Shown: one piece after another, positions 10,501 to 18,253 of the stretch
Layout: each line of letters opens with the position of its first letter
Numbering within the stretch: the first letter of the stretch is position 1
Assembly: GCA_027451445.1 (NCBI GenBank)
Contig: DAIDJG010000451.1
Location: 1 to 50,617, forward strand
Length of the DNA: 50,617 bases
Direction: 5' to 3'
Source of the DNA: Singulisphaera sp.
GTDB lineage: Bacteria > Planctomycetota > Planctomycetia > Isosphaerales > Isosphaeraceae
Translations under genes and position numbers: made by a program
Notes under the pieces: generated by a model
The model's database searches: none
The model's input: the letters and a program-made list of their open reading frames with translations, nothing else
Told to the model about the DNA's origin: nothing

Positions 10501-12217
10501 GGTTGCTGATCTTCTGAAAGACCTGGTCGAGCGCATCCAGAATCTTGCCGATGCCCAACTGGTCGGCGAGCGGCTGAAGCGCGTCGACCAGGTTCTGCGC
10601 GAGCTGGGCCGGGTTGCCGATCGTGATTTCGAGCTGGCTGTTGGGATCGTTCGGGTTGATCTTCTGAATCAGGCCCACCGCCTCCAAGGCCTGGAGCTCC
10701 AGCGCGTGCTGGGTGGGATCATCCGAACCCGTGAGGTACTCGTTCGCCGCGCTGACCATCATGTTGACGGCGTCGATCTTCCAGGTCACCAGCGGCGCGG
10801 GCTGGCCGGAGAGGATATCGAGCACCGTTCCGATCGGGTCGTCGAGGATGTTGTACTCAATGCCGGTCTGCTGCTCGGTGTCCTGCTGGTCTTGCTGGGC
10901 GAGGAGTTGTTGTGTGGGGTCGGACGGGTTGAGGTTGTCGAGCATCGAGCCGTACTGGCCGACCTCCAGCAGGTTCTGAAGCGCACGGACGCCGATGCTC
11001 GCCGGCGGGTCCTCCTCCAGGGCCAGCGCGGCCAGGTCCAGGGGCGATTCTCCGAATAGGTACGTTTTGAGCGGCTGCCCGGCGACCACCGTGTTGCCGA
11101 GCAGGAAATCGCGCACGTCCTGCGGGATGTAGCTCTCGTACTTGTCGAACATCGGACCCGCGATGTCGTGCAGCACCGCGCCGGCGAGCACGGCCGTGTT
11201 CACCGAGCTCGGGTCCCCCTCGTTCTCGACGACCACGCCGCCGACCAGGATCTGGCCGTTCGACGGCGTGAGGGTGCCGTTGATCGGGTCGAACTGGTAC
11301 GAGTTCTGGTACACCAGCGCAGGGATCTGGTCGCCCCCCTGGTCGCCGGAGTTCATCGTGATCCCCACGCCGAAGGGGATGTCGACCGTCTCACCGGAGG
11401 TGACGGAGGGCGTGGCCGAATTGACAAGGGTGCTCAAGGAGACGAAGTCATTCTGTGTGCCGAACGAGACCATGACCTGAGGGCTGATGCTCAGGCCGTT
11501 GGACCCGCCGATGAAACCGGTGATCGGGATCGTCAAACCGCCGGGAGCGGGGACATCGCCTGTCACCGTGAGCTGCTGACCGAGGCTGATCGTGGGCGTA
11601 TCCGTGATGAACGTGTTGGTCGAGCGCTGAAACGTGATGTTGCCCGCGCTGTCGATCTGCACAACCGCCTGCACCTGGATCTGGTTCGAGACGTTGAACG
11701 TGAATTGCCCAAGGTTCAGACCGTTGAAGTGGCCGAACGATAGGTCGCCGTTGACGTTGAAGGTAAAAGCCAAGGGGGTGGGCGTGGCCTGGAGCGTGAA
11801 CTGAATCGCGCTGCCGCCGTTGGTCGATTGAATGTTCGAGATCTTGAGCTCGCCCGATGACGTCTTGAAGTCGACGCCCTGGTCGAGGAACGCCTGCGCC
11901 GTCTCGCCCGCCTGAGCAACCTGGTTGTAGGCCGAGATCAGAGCGTTCACATTGCTCTGGATGTCCTGGGCGCCGGTGGTGAGCTTGGAGGATAGCCCGC
12001 CGAGGAACGGGACCTTGTTCAGCAGTTGCACCGCGCCAACGGCCTGATCGACCACCGAGCCCAGTTGGTTAAGTCCGGTCTCGACGTTCTGGGCCGTCAC
12101 GCCCGAGAGGAGGGTTCGGTCTTCGAGTGTCTCGATCGCATGGACGGCGCTCTGGCGGAAGACCTGGGTGCGCGCGGGACGGCGCTTGCGGTTGGTGCGG
12201 ATCATGGTGCGGCTCAC
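4568..12217 (-). CDS. Giant LEPR-XLL surface protein, RTX/Kelch/Ig-like
   Basis: A 2549-residue, probably secreted or surface-displayed protein. Near residue 28 is IETLEDRTLLSG, the planctomycete LEPR-XLL-type N-terminal motif following a basic start, thought to direct export of very large proteins. Residues about 50-900 are repeat-poor and beta-rich. About 950-1170 contain glycine-rich calcium-binding nonapeptides (GGAGNDTLIGGAG, GNDILIGGTG). About 1175-1475 hold Kelch repeats (DGKIYAMGG, DGTIYAIGG, DAYNPATNSW), predicting a beta-propeller. About 1500-2500 carry Ig-like modules, including tandem copies of about 230 residues marked by GLTRDNGS and SbsA-type units (IAITFSHPLAGLVDGG). The call is by repeats only; ligand and role (adhesion, matrix) are unknown. 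Start is GTG 12217 or ATG 12205; neither has a clear Shine-Dalgarno. Confidence 0.88.
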   Translation of the reverse strand: MSRTMIRTNRKRRPARTQVFRQSAVHAIETLEDRTLLSGVTAQNVETGLNQLGSVVDQAVGAVQLLNKVPFLGGLSSKLTTGAQDIQSNVNALISAYNQVAQAGETAQAFLDQGVDFKTSSGELKISNIQSTNGGSAIQFTLQATPTPLAFTFNVNGDLSFGHFNGLNLGQFTFNVSNQIQVQAVVQIDSAGNITFQRSTNTFITDTPTISLGQQLTVTGDVPAPGGLTIPITGFIGGSNGLSISPQVMVSFGTQNDFVSLSTLVNSATPSVTSGETVDIPFGVGITMNSGDQGGDQIPALVYQNSYQFDPINGTLTPSNGQILVGGVVVENEGDPSSVNTAVLAGAVLHDIAGPMFDKYESYIPQDVRDFLLGNTVVAGQPLKTYLFGESPLDLAALALEEDPPASIGVRALQNLLEVGQYGSMLDNLNPSDPTQQLLAQQDQQDTEQQTGIEYNILDDPIGTVLDILSGQPAPLVTWKIDAVNMMVSAANEYLTGSDDPTQHALELQALEAVGLIQKINPNDPNSQLEITIGNPAQLAQNLVDALQPLADQLGIGKILDALDQVFQKISNLGLNFSFTFYGGATFGVNSSFLTDPTSSGVLNSLFISAPGMNGPGTFGNLLHMEAHASINIDLPQDLTGSVVVAPGVQPALSAKAVASITPSVSPASDLTGTVASRLSGDLQSITPFGYFSNYYPQVSAGNGQLTVGNVSIGGAAGGAASAVAGAFPGGGQAALQNLINGITDPAGTFSDLVNKLASVSLHMSFDVNDLDVSIPAGDDPSTPTELTVKELLNVPTQCILTFKADATVDVGGSLSAVGQDAISGDTGQIPLLEVNTQCNDNPFLADANQQQGFQPFAMIDPYSNYQLDVSGTTGNDVIVISQLPDGEIQVTENGNYLDFPSSGIFNIQVNLNGSVDGGNDTVLIDPSLSSSFNVTVDAGSGNDLITAQNSSGQEFGGEVEFQGGAGNDTLIGGAGYSNLVSNDVAGSQTTLEGGSGQVNETAGAGNDILIGGTGTAESDMFGSSGCDTFTAGNGYSYMLGTGPCNVMYGPTDPGGVNASGVMIGGPGNNFLDVGQVSTGNWVLIGGQVSASNTPFNPPDTGKDIIVGGYGNAQIISGDAYQPTNNTFLPIAGTGGPSAIFGGPGNDTITTTVGGNFISGGWLGSDIPAGNDTINAITGPPTSWGSAATLPGGRDFLAATAGHDGKIYAMGGDTTTGLISNELDAYNPATNSWTQLANLPNGRDNLGAAVGSDGTIYAIGGYSNSGYTGEVDAYNPATNTWKQVASMPNPRGGFAATAGADGKIYVIGGLASGLTFTGEVDVYDPSKNTWSQAASLPTATYGLAATTGSDGTIYALGGVADNGGSSTLTSAVAAYNPATNVWTPVAFLPTARQLLGAAAGPNGTIYAIGGNPSTDPTDEVDVYDPSSKTWSPGASLPDAREAFGAATGQDGKIYVVGGHDPYYLVSEVDVINPATDTVIMGNVIQASAGGALVPSTSLPPGVPNPPTVDVMSSTAAGAAQGLTRDNGSAATPLVIDVTESPNRTDFFRVFDVTNPANPILLAGPVQPVKGTITISGTPLADGPHKITVTTATSPTGTQTAPTTPTTITIQSSVALTGTSPSNGAVVAGLPNGQIAITFSHPLAGLVDGGPALSSADASAITLTPSGAAALPITSVYHANADGTSTIDVMPQNPLGRSTYTLHVDLSKFTDLAGNTPTSASQGNATITVTGPPNAPQLSAQSDTGASSTDGLTRDNGSAGNPLTFNISGVQPATGFVQLYVDGNAAGSPVQASAGSATITLTGNPLSDGPHQIAATAAFTSGGTPSTLSGASTITIQTSVALLSTTPASGAVLASLPSNQVAIAFSHALAGLVDGGSALSSADPSAITVTPSGGAALAITTVYHLNADGTSTIDVAPQNPLGPGAYTLHIDLSKFADLAGNTPTDPNQGNDAFTIMSAGPPDVPQLSAASDTGMSDTDGLTRDNGSLTAPLTFTVAGVSPANGYVQLYDGGNPIGSLAQAVNGTATITLSSNTPLADGIHHITATAATAPGGTQGPVSSAITITIQTSLRALGISPLGSSNFLTSLPNNQIILNFSHPIAGLVADDTTGHGFRSNPFAVMLLPSGPEGSAHAAQTGSLWTAPSGYDSGNLPVPAIAVYHENSDGTSTITLTAEEPLASDVYLVSVNSGLTDLAGNPMADQNGKVGTVYYSFAYRPTPVDNSPLHITSITAHNGTTPITPGAAIAQPDTIGIRFNKPLDPWQANSSTVHLFANGALQPTVAAYSPSTDSIYLTPEATLSPGTQYFLVVDAALSDDQQFPSTGNALGQTSITEFTVTAPGVSTGSSPLTVSATTPANGDGFVQALGYVAITLSEGITLSSANVGRFSAMLIPQTGGTTTGASGYADVPYNETLAFNPNTNQLIIVPTAVQEPAMNQNSGVELISISNITGPHGDSFVGPGGGPTFYATFRLLSNTPALVASQLSRSAALITTATPSAASQSPPGSTPTSRQNVVVTIPRRSPVMHPSRPPQAQVSASSPWKARRDAFFAFPR

Positions 12218-12497
12218 GGTGCTCTTGGGGGAGAATGTCGTGGTTGCGGAACCGGCAGACTCAAGGGTGAGTGAAGTGGTCAGAGAATGGTTTCGTCAGA
12301 GAACACTCATTGGAAAACGAGGCGTGGCTCAGGCCTCCGACCGGGGGTGTGGAAGACCACAACCCCAGCCCCAATCCTTCCTAATTCAGTTCAGGTTCGA
12401 GAAGGCTGACCACTCCCAATCGTGCCTGTGCGTCAACGGCGACGCGACAGCAGGTACCCCGTCCGACGGTTTGAGTCGTATCGAAGGGGATTCTCCT

Positions 12498-12606
12498 TAA
12501 ACCCCACCCCCCTCCGAAAGAGGGGGAATTCGATTCCTCCCCCCTCAGCAATGTTGGGAGGAACCTCGTTCTCCCCTCTTTCGCAAGGGGGGCCGGAGGG
12601 GGTGAA
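12498..12606. repeat. Imperfect inverted repeat, pyrimidine/purine-rich
   Basis: The left arm (about 12499-12526, CCCCCCTCCGAAAGAGGGGG) and the right arm (about 12570-12604, CCCTCTTTCGCAAGGGGGGC onward) are imperfect complements around a 40-base centre. Each arm is itself a small hairpin built on CCGAAAG / CTTTCGC. A related element stands at 13546-13637, so this is a repeat family. The surrounding space 12218-12735, between two minus-strand genes, holds nothing else I recognise. Confidence 0.65.
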
Positions 12607-12735
12607 TCCCCGGGGGCGCTCTCGTATGGGGTTCGACGACCGCAGACTGTTGTCCCCGTCAGTATTGAGAGAAGGTTAGCGTCCGAGTTTCCCTACCGAC
12701 GCGCTCAAGAAGGCCTGGGGTCTCTCGGCTCGCCC

Positions 12736-13488
12736 TCATGCGTTTGTCTTCAAGAGTCGAGCGACCAGTGCCGACGCCAGCAGTCCGGCGACGAACGCCG
12801 TCGAGGCACTGACGGTAATCGCGCCGAGCGAACCAAGGGCTGACCGCAGTGTGTCGTTCAATTCCTGGAATGTGATGAGCGCAGTCGACATTCCGACTCC
12901 AATCGTCAATCCCATGCGCCACCCCAACTTCGCCAGTGCGGCGATCGCCGTGATGATGGCCGTCATGAGGGCACCGCCGGCAACGAGGGTTCCTCCGTAC
13001 CCAAGGACCGGGTCCAGGTCCTTGTGCAGGGCGTTCAATTCCTTGAAGGGATTCGACACGAGGAGGATGATCAACCAGAAGGGCCACGTTTTCCAAAACG
13101 GTGGTTGAACCGCCGCGTTGTCGACCTGGAGCCAGACACTCAACGTCTGGCCGCTGCCCGGCCGGCTCGTGAAGTCGGTCGGCCTCGCCCCGCCAGGGCC
13201 GCCGGAACATGCGACCAGCACGTCCCCCTCGACCTTGAAGATCTGGCGGACGGTCTCGCCCGCCTGGGGTCCCTCGGACACGAACACGTCCGACTGAGGA
13301 GGTGTTTGACTGAGATCGTTTCTCACGGTCCCCTTCTGGTAGACCTTGCCGTTGACCGTGATGGTGTACCCATCGCCATTGGCGGTCAAAAACGTGGCGT
13401 TGCCGACCGGGATGTTCTTACCATTGGTGATCACGGCCGCCTGCCGCCAGACGCGTTTCGTATCCGGCTTGATTTCTGTTTCCGTCAC
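12736..13488 (-). CDS. TIGR03067-type domain membrane protein
   Basis: A 250-residue protein. Residues about 10-115 resemble the planctomycete TIGR03067 domain: ITNGKNIPVGNATF, then VEGDVLVACSGGPGGARPT and the signature FTSRPGSGQTLSVW, typical of small beta-barrel-like proteins of unknown function. The C-terminal half adds about four hydrophobic segments (WPFWLIILLVS; GGALMTAIITAIAALAKLG; MGLTIGVGMSTALITF; STAFVAGLLASALVARLL), making a membrane-anchored version, unusual for this normally soluble or secreted domain. There is no N-terminal signal peptide, so the domain would probably face the cytoplasm. It is bracketed by two related palindromic repeats. Function unknown. Confidence 0.75.
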   Translation of the reverse strand: MTETEIKPDTKRVWRQAAVITNGKNIPVGNATFLTANGDGYTITVNGKVYQKGTVRNDLSQTPPQSDVFVSEGPQAGETVRQIFKVEGDVLVACSGGPGGARPTDFTSRPGSGQTLSVWLQVDNAAVQPPFWKTWPFWLIILLVSNPFKELNALHKDLDPVLGYGGTLVAGGALMTAIITAIAALAKLGWRMGLTIGVGMSTALITFQELNDTLRSALGSLGAITVSASTAFVAGLLASALVARLLKTNA

Positions 13489-13545
13489 GGCGAAGCCTCC
13501 CTATCCTGATCGCAGCGCGTTCGTTGCGCGCTGCTGGAATCACCC

Positions 13546-13637
13546 TTTTTGGCCTCCCTCCGAAAGGGAGAGCGAGAGGAGACAACATCGGCTCCTTCGG
13601 GTCTCCCTTCTTCGAAGGGAGGGCCTGGGGGGGAAAC
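13546..13637. repeat. Second copy of the pyrimidine/purine-rich palindrome
   Basis: The left arm (about 13546-13572, GGCCTCCCTCCGAAAGGGAG) and right arm (about 13602-13637, CTCCCTTCTTCGAAGGGAGG onward) are imperfect complements and resemble the element at 12498-12606. A separate 7-bp hairpin (CAGCGCG/CGCGCTG) occupies 13513-13533. The rest of 13489-14047, upstream of the sigma factor gene, shows no gene; no promoter could be called with confidence. Confidence 0.65.
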
Positions 13638-14047
13638 GGTGAACTTGAGAAAGTTCGTTCTCTGAACCGCTCGATCGCCTTTCGTTTCGCTGACCAGGAG
13701 ATCACTGTCGTCGATCCGCTTGGTCCGCTGACAAGGGCGGGGTGAGGGCCTGACCACGCGACCCCTTTGGCCGGTGTGTTGAGGACACCCCGTAAGTAAT
13801 CCTGCCGGTATGTTCCGAAAAGTAACGGCCGGCGAGAAAAAAACTTGAGCCCGGACGGTCTAAAATGGATGATTAGATGTACCGGAGGGATTACGGGTCT
13901 CGTCACTAAGGTTGTGCCCTGAGAATCCGCGGTTCGATATAAAGCGCCAAGCTTGCGTTCGACGGGAGGTGGAAGGCCGCGGGGTCTCGCCTTGCCGCGT
14001 TGCGTGGTCGATCGAAGCGGAGCATTTTGAGCGTCCACGAGCTGTCC

Positions 14048-14677
14048 ATGATTGGTCGCGATCACATTCTGAGCACCCTTCTGACTCGGGCCAGTCAAGG
14101 GGATGCCTTCGCTCGTCAAGAACTTCTGTCGTCTCAGCGCGAGCGGTTGCTGCGCATGGTCGCCCGGCGGCTTGACCGGCGGGTCGCGGCACGTGTGGGT
14201 GCGTCCGATATTGTTCAGGAAGCACTCATCGACGCCGAGCGGAAGCTGGACGATTACCTCCGCGAGCGCCCGCTCCCGTTCTACCCGTGGCTGCACCGGC
14301 TCGCGAGCGAACGGCTGGCACAAACGCATCGCCGGCACTTTGGTCCATCCCGTGATCTCGCACGCGAGCGAGTCGTCAGCCTCGGGCCCGCATGCGATCT
14401 CTCCGTGGTCCTGGCCAACAGGCTTGTCGACAGCGGCTCGTCCCCCAGCGGCCGTTTGCTCCGTGAGGAGGCCAACGAACGGGTTCTCGTGGCTCTGAGT
14501 GGACTGGCGCATCACGACCGGGAGATTCTGCGCAAGCGCTACCTGGACGGAATGCCGTTTGCCGAGGTTGCCGTCGTCCTGGGGCTCAGCGAGGGGGCGG
14601 TCAAGATGCGGCACCTCCGTGCCCTGGAGCGTCTGAAGCAACGGCTGGACGAATCGGAAAAACCATCCGTGCCATGA
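14048..14677 (+). CDS. ECF RNA polymerase sigma factor
   Basis: A 209-residue sigma-70-family regulator of the extracytoplasmic-function class. Region 2 is visible as DAFARQELLSSQRERLLRMV through SDIVQEALIDAERKLDDY and PFYPWLHRLASERL. Region 4 is LSGLAHHDREILRKRYLDG followed by FAEVAVVLGLSEGAVKMRHL, a helix-turn-helix for the -35 element. ATG 14048 is chosen because region 2 starts about 15 residues later; an in-frame TTG at 14000 would add 16 residues. The stop overlaps the start of the kinase gene as ATGA (14674-14677), so sigma and kinase are almost certainly co-translated and likely act in one signalling pathway, an arrangement common in planctomycetes. Confidence 0.92.
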   Translation: MIGRDHILSTLLTRASQGDAFARQELLSSQRERLLRMVARRLDRRVAARVGASDIVQEALIDAERKLDDYLRERPLPFYPWLHRLASERLAQTHRRHFGPSRDLARERVVSLGPACDLSVVLANRLVDSGSSPSGRLLREEANERVLVALSGLAHHDREILRKRYLDGMPFAEVAVVLGLSEGAVKMRHLRALERLKQRLDESEKPSVP

Positions 14678-17600
14678 GCGAGTCTCCCTCGGCGACCGAC
14701 GAGCAGGAAACCAGCGACGACGCTCTCCTTGCGCAGTGGCTTTCGGAGGTTTCGGCCCGACTGGAGCATGGTGAGCCGATCGACCTCGAGGGCTACGATC
14801 GGCAGGACGCACATACGGCCGCACGACTGCGCCAACTGCTGCCGACGCTCGCCCGGCTGACGGACATCGGCGACCCCGCCACTCGGGCGGACGCGCCAGG
14901 CGCCGCGTTTGAGGATGTCTTGAACGTTCCCGAGGGCGTCCTGGGAGATTTTCGTCTGATCCGCGAGATCGGCCGGGGCGGGATGGGAATCGTGTTCGAG
15001 GCCGAGCAGATCTCGCTCGGCCGGCGTGTGGCGCTCAAGGTGCTCCCCGTTGCCGGCACGATGGATCACCGCCAGGTGCAGCGGTTCCAGCTCGAAGCGC
15101 AGGCGGCGGCCTTGCTGCAGCACTCAGGCATCGTGCCGGTCTACTCCGTCGGCTGGGAACGCGGGGTCCCGTACTACGTCATGCAGTACGTCGACGGGTG
15201 CAGCCTCGCTGAAGTCATTCGCATGCTGCGCACGGACGGCGACGCAATCGGCCAAACCGCACCATTCACGGGTCCGGCCGAATCCACGTACTCAGGCGAG
15301 ACGCGGTCGACGGCGGAGAAGCTCGGTACCGACATGCCCGCGTCGGTTCTGTCAACCGATTTCGAGGTTGGACCGCCGTCCGATCACCGATCGTTCCAAC
15401 TGCTCGAGGGTGTTTCGATCGCAACTCGGGACCACGTCCGGATGGCGGCGGGCCTCGGATTGCAGGCGGCCGAGGCGCTGGCGTATGCGCATGAGCAGGG
15501 TGTGGTGCATCGCGATATCAAGCCGGCGAACCTCCTGGTCGACATGCGCGGGAACCTCTGGGTGACCGACTTCGGCCTGGCGCGAGTACAAGCCCATCCG
15601 AACATGACTGCGGTTGGCACGTTGCTCGGCACGCTTCGCTACATGAGCCCCGAGCAAACTGGCACGCATCATGCCATAGTCGATCACCGCACCGATGTCT
15701 ACTCGCTCGGCGCGACGCTCTACGAGCTGTTGACGCTTCGTCCGGCGTTCTCCGGACGGGACGGCTCAGCCCTCCTCAGGCAGATCGCGGAACTGGAGCC
15801 GCGTCGTCCTCGGCTCTGGAACCCCGCGATTCCGGAAGACCTTCAGACGATCGTGCTGACGGCGATGGCCAAGGAGGTCGACCGGCGCTACGTCTCCGCG
15901 GCGGTCATGGCCGAGGACTTGAGGCGGTTCCTGGCGGGACAGCCGATCCTGGCGCGCCCCGTTTCGCGCCGGGAACGGGTGATCAAATGGGCCCGGCGGC
16001 GGCCGGCGGAGGCGATCCTGGTTGGGCTGTTAGTCGCGGTCGTGGTCGGAACGCTCTGCTTCATCGTCCAGTCGAACGTGTCGCTGCGCCATTCCAACGC
16101 CAAGCTCATCGCCGCCACGAAGGAGGCTGAGCGCCACGAATTTCTCGCCCGGCGCCGCGCGTACGCCTACCAGATCAAGCAGGTCAACGAAGCCCGCGCA
16201 GGCGGCGACATAGCGCTTGCTCAGTGGGTGCTCGAAGGGCTACGCGCGGAGCGGTTAGGCTTCGAGTGGCACTACCTGCGTCGCGTGAGCCATCGTGACG
16301 TTTCGTACCTCTTCGGCCATCAAACCGAGGCGTCCGCGCTGGCGCTCGCGCCGGCCCACAAGACACTTGTCTCCGGCGACTTCGAGGGCTTCCTCTGCTT
16401 TTGGGATCTGGCCAACTGGCGGCTTCGCCAACGAGTTCGAGGCCACCGGTCCTATGTCCAGGAGCTCGTTCTGTCACCCGATGGCCACCGCATCTTGTCG
16501 CGATCCACGGGCGCACCCAACGTACCGAGCGATGCGAAACTCTGGGATATTGCGACTGGCGAGGAGATTGCGACACTGTCGGGGATCACGGGAACACTTG
16601 AAGGCACCCCAGCATTCTCCCCGGACGGCCGACGCGCCGTCATCATTGAGCGGACAACGGACGGGCCGGACTGGGTGGGCAGGGCCTTGTTCTGGGATCT
16701 CTCGGCAGCCTCGCCTCTGAAACCGGTGGACGTCTGGCCCGATTGCGGGATCGTGGCGTACGCCCCGGACGGCAAGCGCCTGGCCGTGAAAGACCGCTCG
16801 GGCTTAGTGTCGTTGCGGGACGCAGCCACGGGCCGCGAACGCACGATCCTCGGCCGCGTTCCCGGCATCGTTCTTCTCACCTTCGCGCCCGATGGCCGGA
16901 CGATCGCCGCGATGCATTCCTACGGCGTGGCACTCTGGGATACGGTGAGTGGGCGCACTCTGGAGGTCCCACCGATCCGGGGCCCTAACGATTTTTGCTT
17001 TGCACCAAGCGGTCGCAGATTCGCTCTCGCGCGCAGTAATCATCAGGACGCGTCCGTCGAGCTCGGCGATCTTGCCGTTTCACCCCCGGCGCTCCGCTCC
17101 GAGCCGATTCACGGCCAACTGCTCCGCGTCGGGTTTTCCCCAGACGGCAAGCGCATCGCCGCCTGGGGAAACGGCCTCGTTCCGACCCGGTGGGATGTTG
17201 GCCGGCCCGGCGCGGGGAAGCGCTTTCCGTTTGACACCCCAACAACGAACCAGGCGCGCTTCAACGCGGACGGGAGCGACCTCTTCTTCTCATGTAAAAC
17301 CGATGATAAGATCGCCTGCTGGCATGTGGATCAGGCCCCGGAGCCGGTCCTCGCGCTGCGGGGGCACGAGACCGAGGTCTGGTCGCTGGCGTTCACCCTC
17401 GACGGCCGGACGCTCGCTTCGAGCGGTGACGACCACTCGATCAAGCTGTGGGACGTGCGCACGGGGAGTCTGAAAACCACGCTCGAAGGTCACTCGGCGC
17501 TCGTCACGGCGATCGCGATCAGCCCCGATGGACGGACCTTGGCGAGTGCCAGCTTTGACGAGACGGTTCGCCTCTGGGATTTGCCCGATGGTCGTCTTCG

Positions 17601-18222
17601 AAGCGTGCTGCGAGGGCACAGCGACCGCGTCCGCGCCCTGGCGTTTTCGCCGGACGGCCGTCATCTGGCTTCCGGCGGGAGCGACCGGACCGTCCGTCTG
17701 TGGGATGTGGGGACCAGCCGTTCGGCAGGGACTCTCGAATATCACCAGGGCTTCGTTCGTGCGCTCGCGTTCGCGCCGGGGGGCAAGTTCTTAATGTCCT
17801 CGGGAGAAGACCGCGCCCTGGTCGTGTGGGACTTTGCAGGCCGCCGGCCGTTGCACGCCCTGGAGTGCCCGAAGCATGCCATCGCGCTTGCCTTCTCGCC
17901 GGACGGGTTGTCGTTGGTGTCGGGGGACGAAGCCGGCAACCTACTGGTCTGGGACACGCCTTCGTGGAGTCGTCGCGACTGGCACAAAGGGTCCGGCGCC
18001 GCGATTCGCGCCGTGCGGTTCTCTCCGGACGGTTTGACGCTCGCGACCGCGTGCGACGACGCGAAGATCCGGCTCTGGGAGGCAACCACTGCCCAGGAGC
18101 TGCTGGCCCTGGAAGGCCACACTGTCCGCGTCAACGCCGTGGCGTTCGCGCCGGATGGCCTGACGCTCGCGTCTGCCAGCCACGACGGGGCCGTAAAACT
18201 TTGGCGGGCGGGACCGCCCTGA
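14674..18222 (+). CDS. Ser/Thr protein kinase with WD40 repeats
   Basis: A 1182-residue membrane-anchored kinase. Residues 1-90 are a planctomycete N-terminal region (ALLAQWLSEVSARLEHGE). The kinase domain runs about 92-430: glycine loop IGRGGMGIVFEA, lysine VALKVL, catalytic HRDIKPANLL near 277, DFGLAR near 300 and YMSPEQTG. About 70 extra residues rich in Ser/Thr sit between the hinge and the catalytic loop. All key catalytic residues are present, so it should be active. One membrane helix (LVGLLVAVVVGTLCFIV, about 448-466) separates the cytoplasmic kinase from about a dozen WD40 units (FSPDG, ASxSxDxxVRLWD; about 540-1180) forming one or two beta-propellers, probably a sensor or scaffold. 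It overlaps the sigma gene by four bases. Confidence 0.95.
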   Translation: MSESPSATDEQETSDDALLAQWLSEVSARLEHGEPIDLEGYDRQDAHTAARLRQLLPTLARLTDIGDPATRADAPGAAFEDVLNVPEGVLGDFRLIREIGRGGMGIVFEAEQISLGRRVALKVLPVAGTMDHRQVQRFQLEAQAAALLQHSGIVPVYSVGWERGVPYYVMQYVDGCSLAEVIRMLRTDGDAIGQTAPFTGPAESTYSGETRSTAEKLGTDMPASVLSTDFEVGPPSDHRSFQLLEGVSIATRDHVRMAAGLGLQAAEALAYAHEQGVVHRDIKPANLLVDMRGNLWVTDFGLARVQAHPNMTAVGTLLGTLRYMSPEQTGTHHAIVDHRTDVYSLGATLYELLTLRPAFSGRDGSALLRQIAELEPRRPRLWNPAIPEDLQTIVLTAMAKEVDRRYVSAAVMAEDLRRFLAGQPILARPVSRRERVIKWARRRPAEAILVGLLVAVVVGTLCFIVQSNVSLRHSNAKLIAATKEAERHEFLARRRAYAYQIKQVNEARAGGDIALAQWVLEGLRAERLGFEWHYLRRVSHRDVSYLFGHQTEASALALAPAHKTLVSGDFEGFLCFWDLANWRLRQRVRGHRSYVQELVLSPDGHRILSRSTGAPNVPSDAKLWDIATGEEIATLSGITGTLEGTPAFSPDGRRAVIIERTTDGPDWVGRALFWDLSAASPLKPVDVWPDCGIVAYAPDGKRLAVKDRSGLVSLRDAATGRERTILGRVPGIVLLTFAPDGRTIAAMHSYGVALWDTVSGRTLEVPPIRGPNDFCFAPSGRRFALARSNHQDASVELGDLAVSPPALRSEPIHGQLLRVGFSPDGKRIAAWGNGLVPTRWDVGRPGAGKRFPFDTPTTNQARFNADGSDLFFSCKTDDKIACWHVDQAPEPVLALRGHETEVWSLAFTLDGRTLASSGDDHSIKLWDVRTGSLKTTLEGHSALVTAIAISPDGRTLASASFDETVRLWDLPDGRLRSVLRGHSDRVRALAFSPDGRHLASGGSDRTVRLWDVGTSRSAGTLEYHQGFVRALAFAPGGKFLMSSGEDRALVVWDFAGRRPLHALECPKHAIALAFSPDGLSLVSGDEAGNLLVWDTPSWSRRDWHKGSGAAIRAVRFSPDGLTLATACDDAKIRLWEATTAQELLALEGHTVRVNAVAFAPDGLTLASASHDGAVKLWRAGPP

Positions 18223-18253
18223 CGTCGGCGAGCTCCATTTTGGCGACGCTGCG

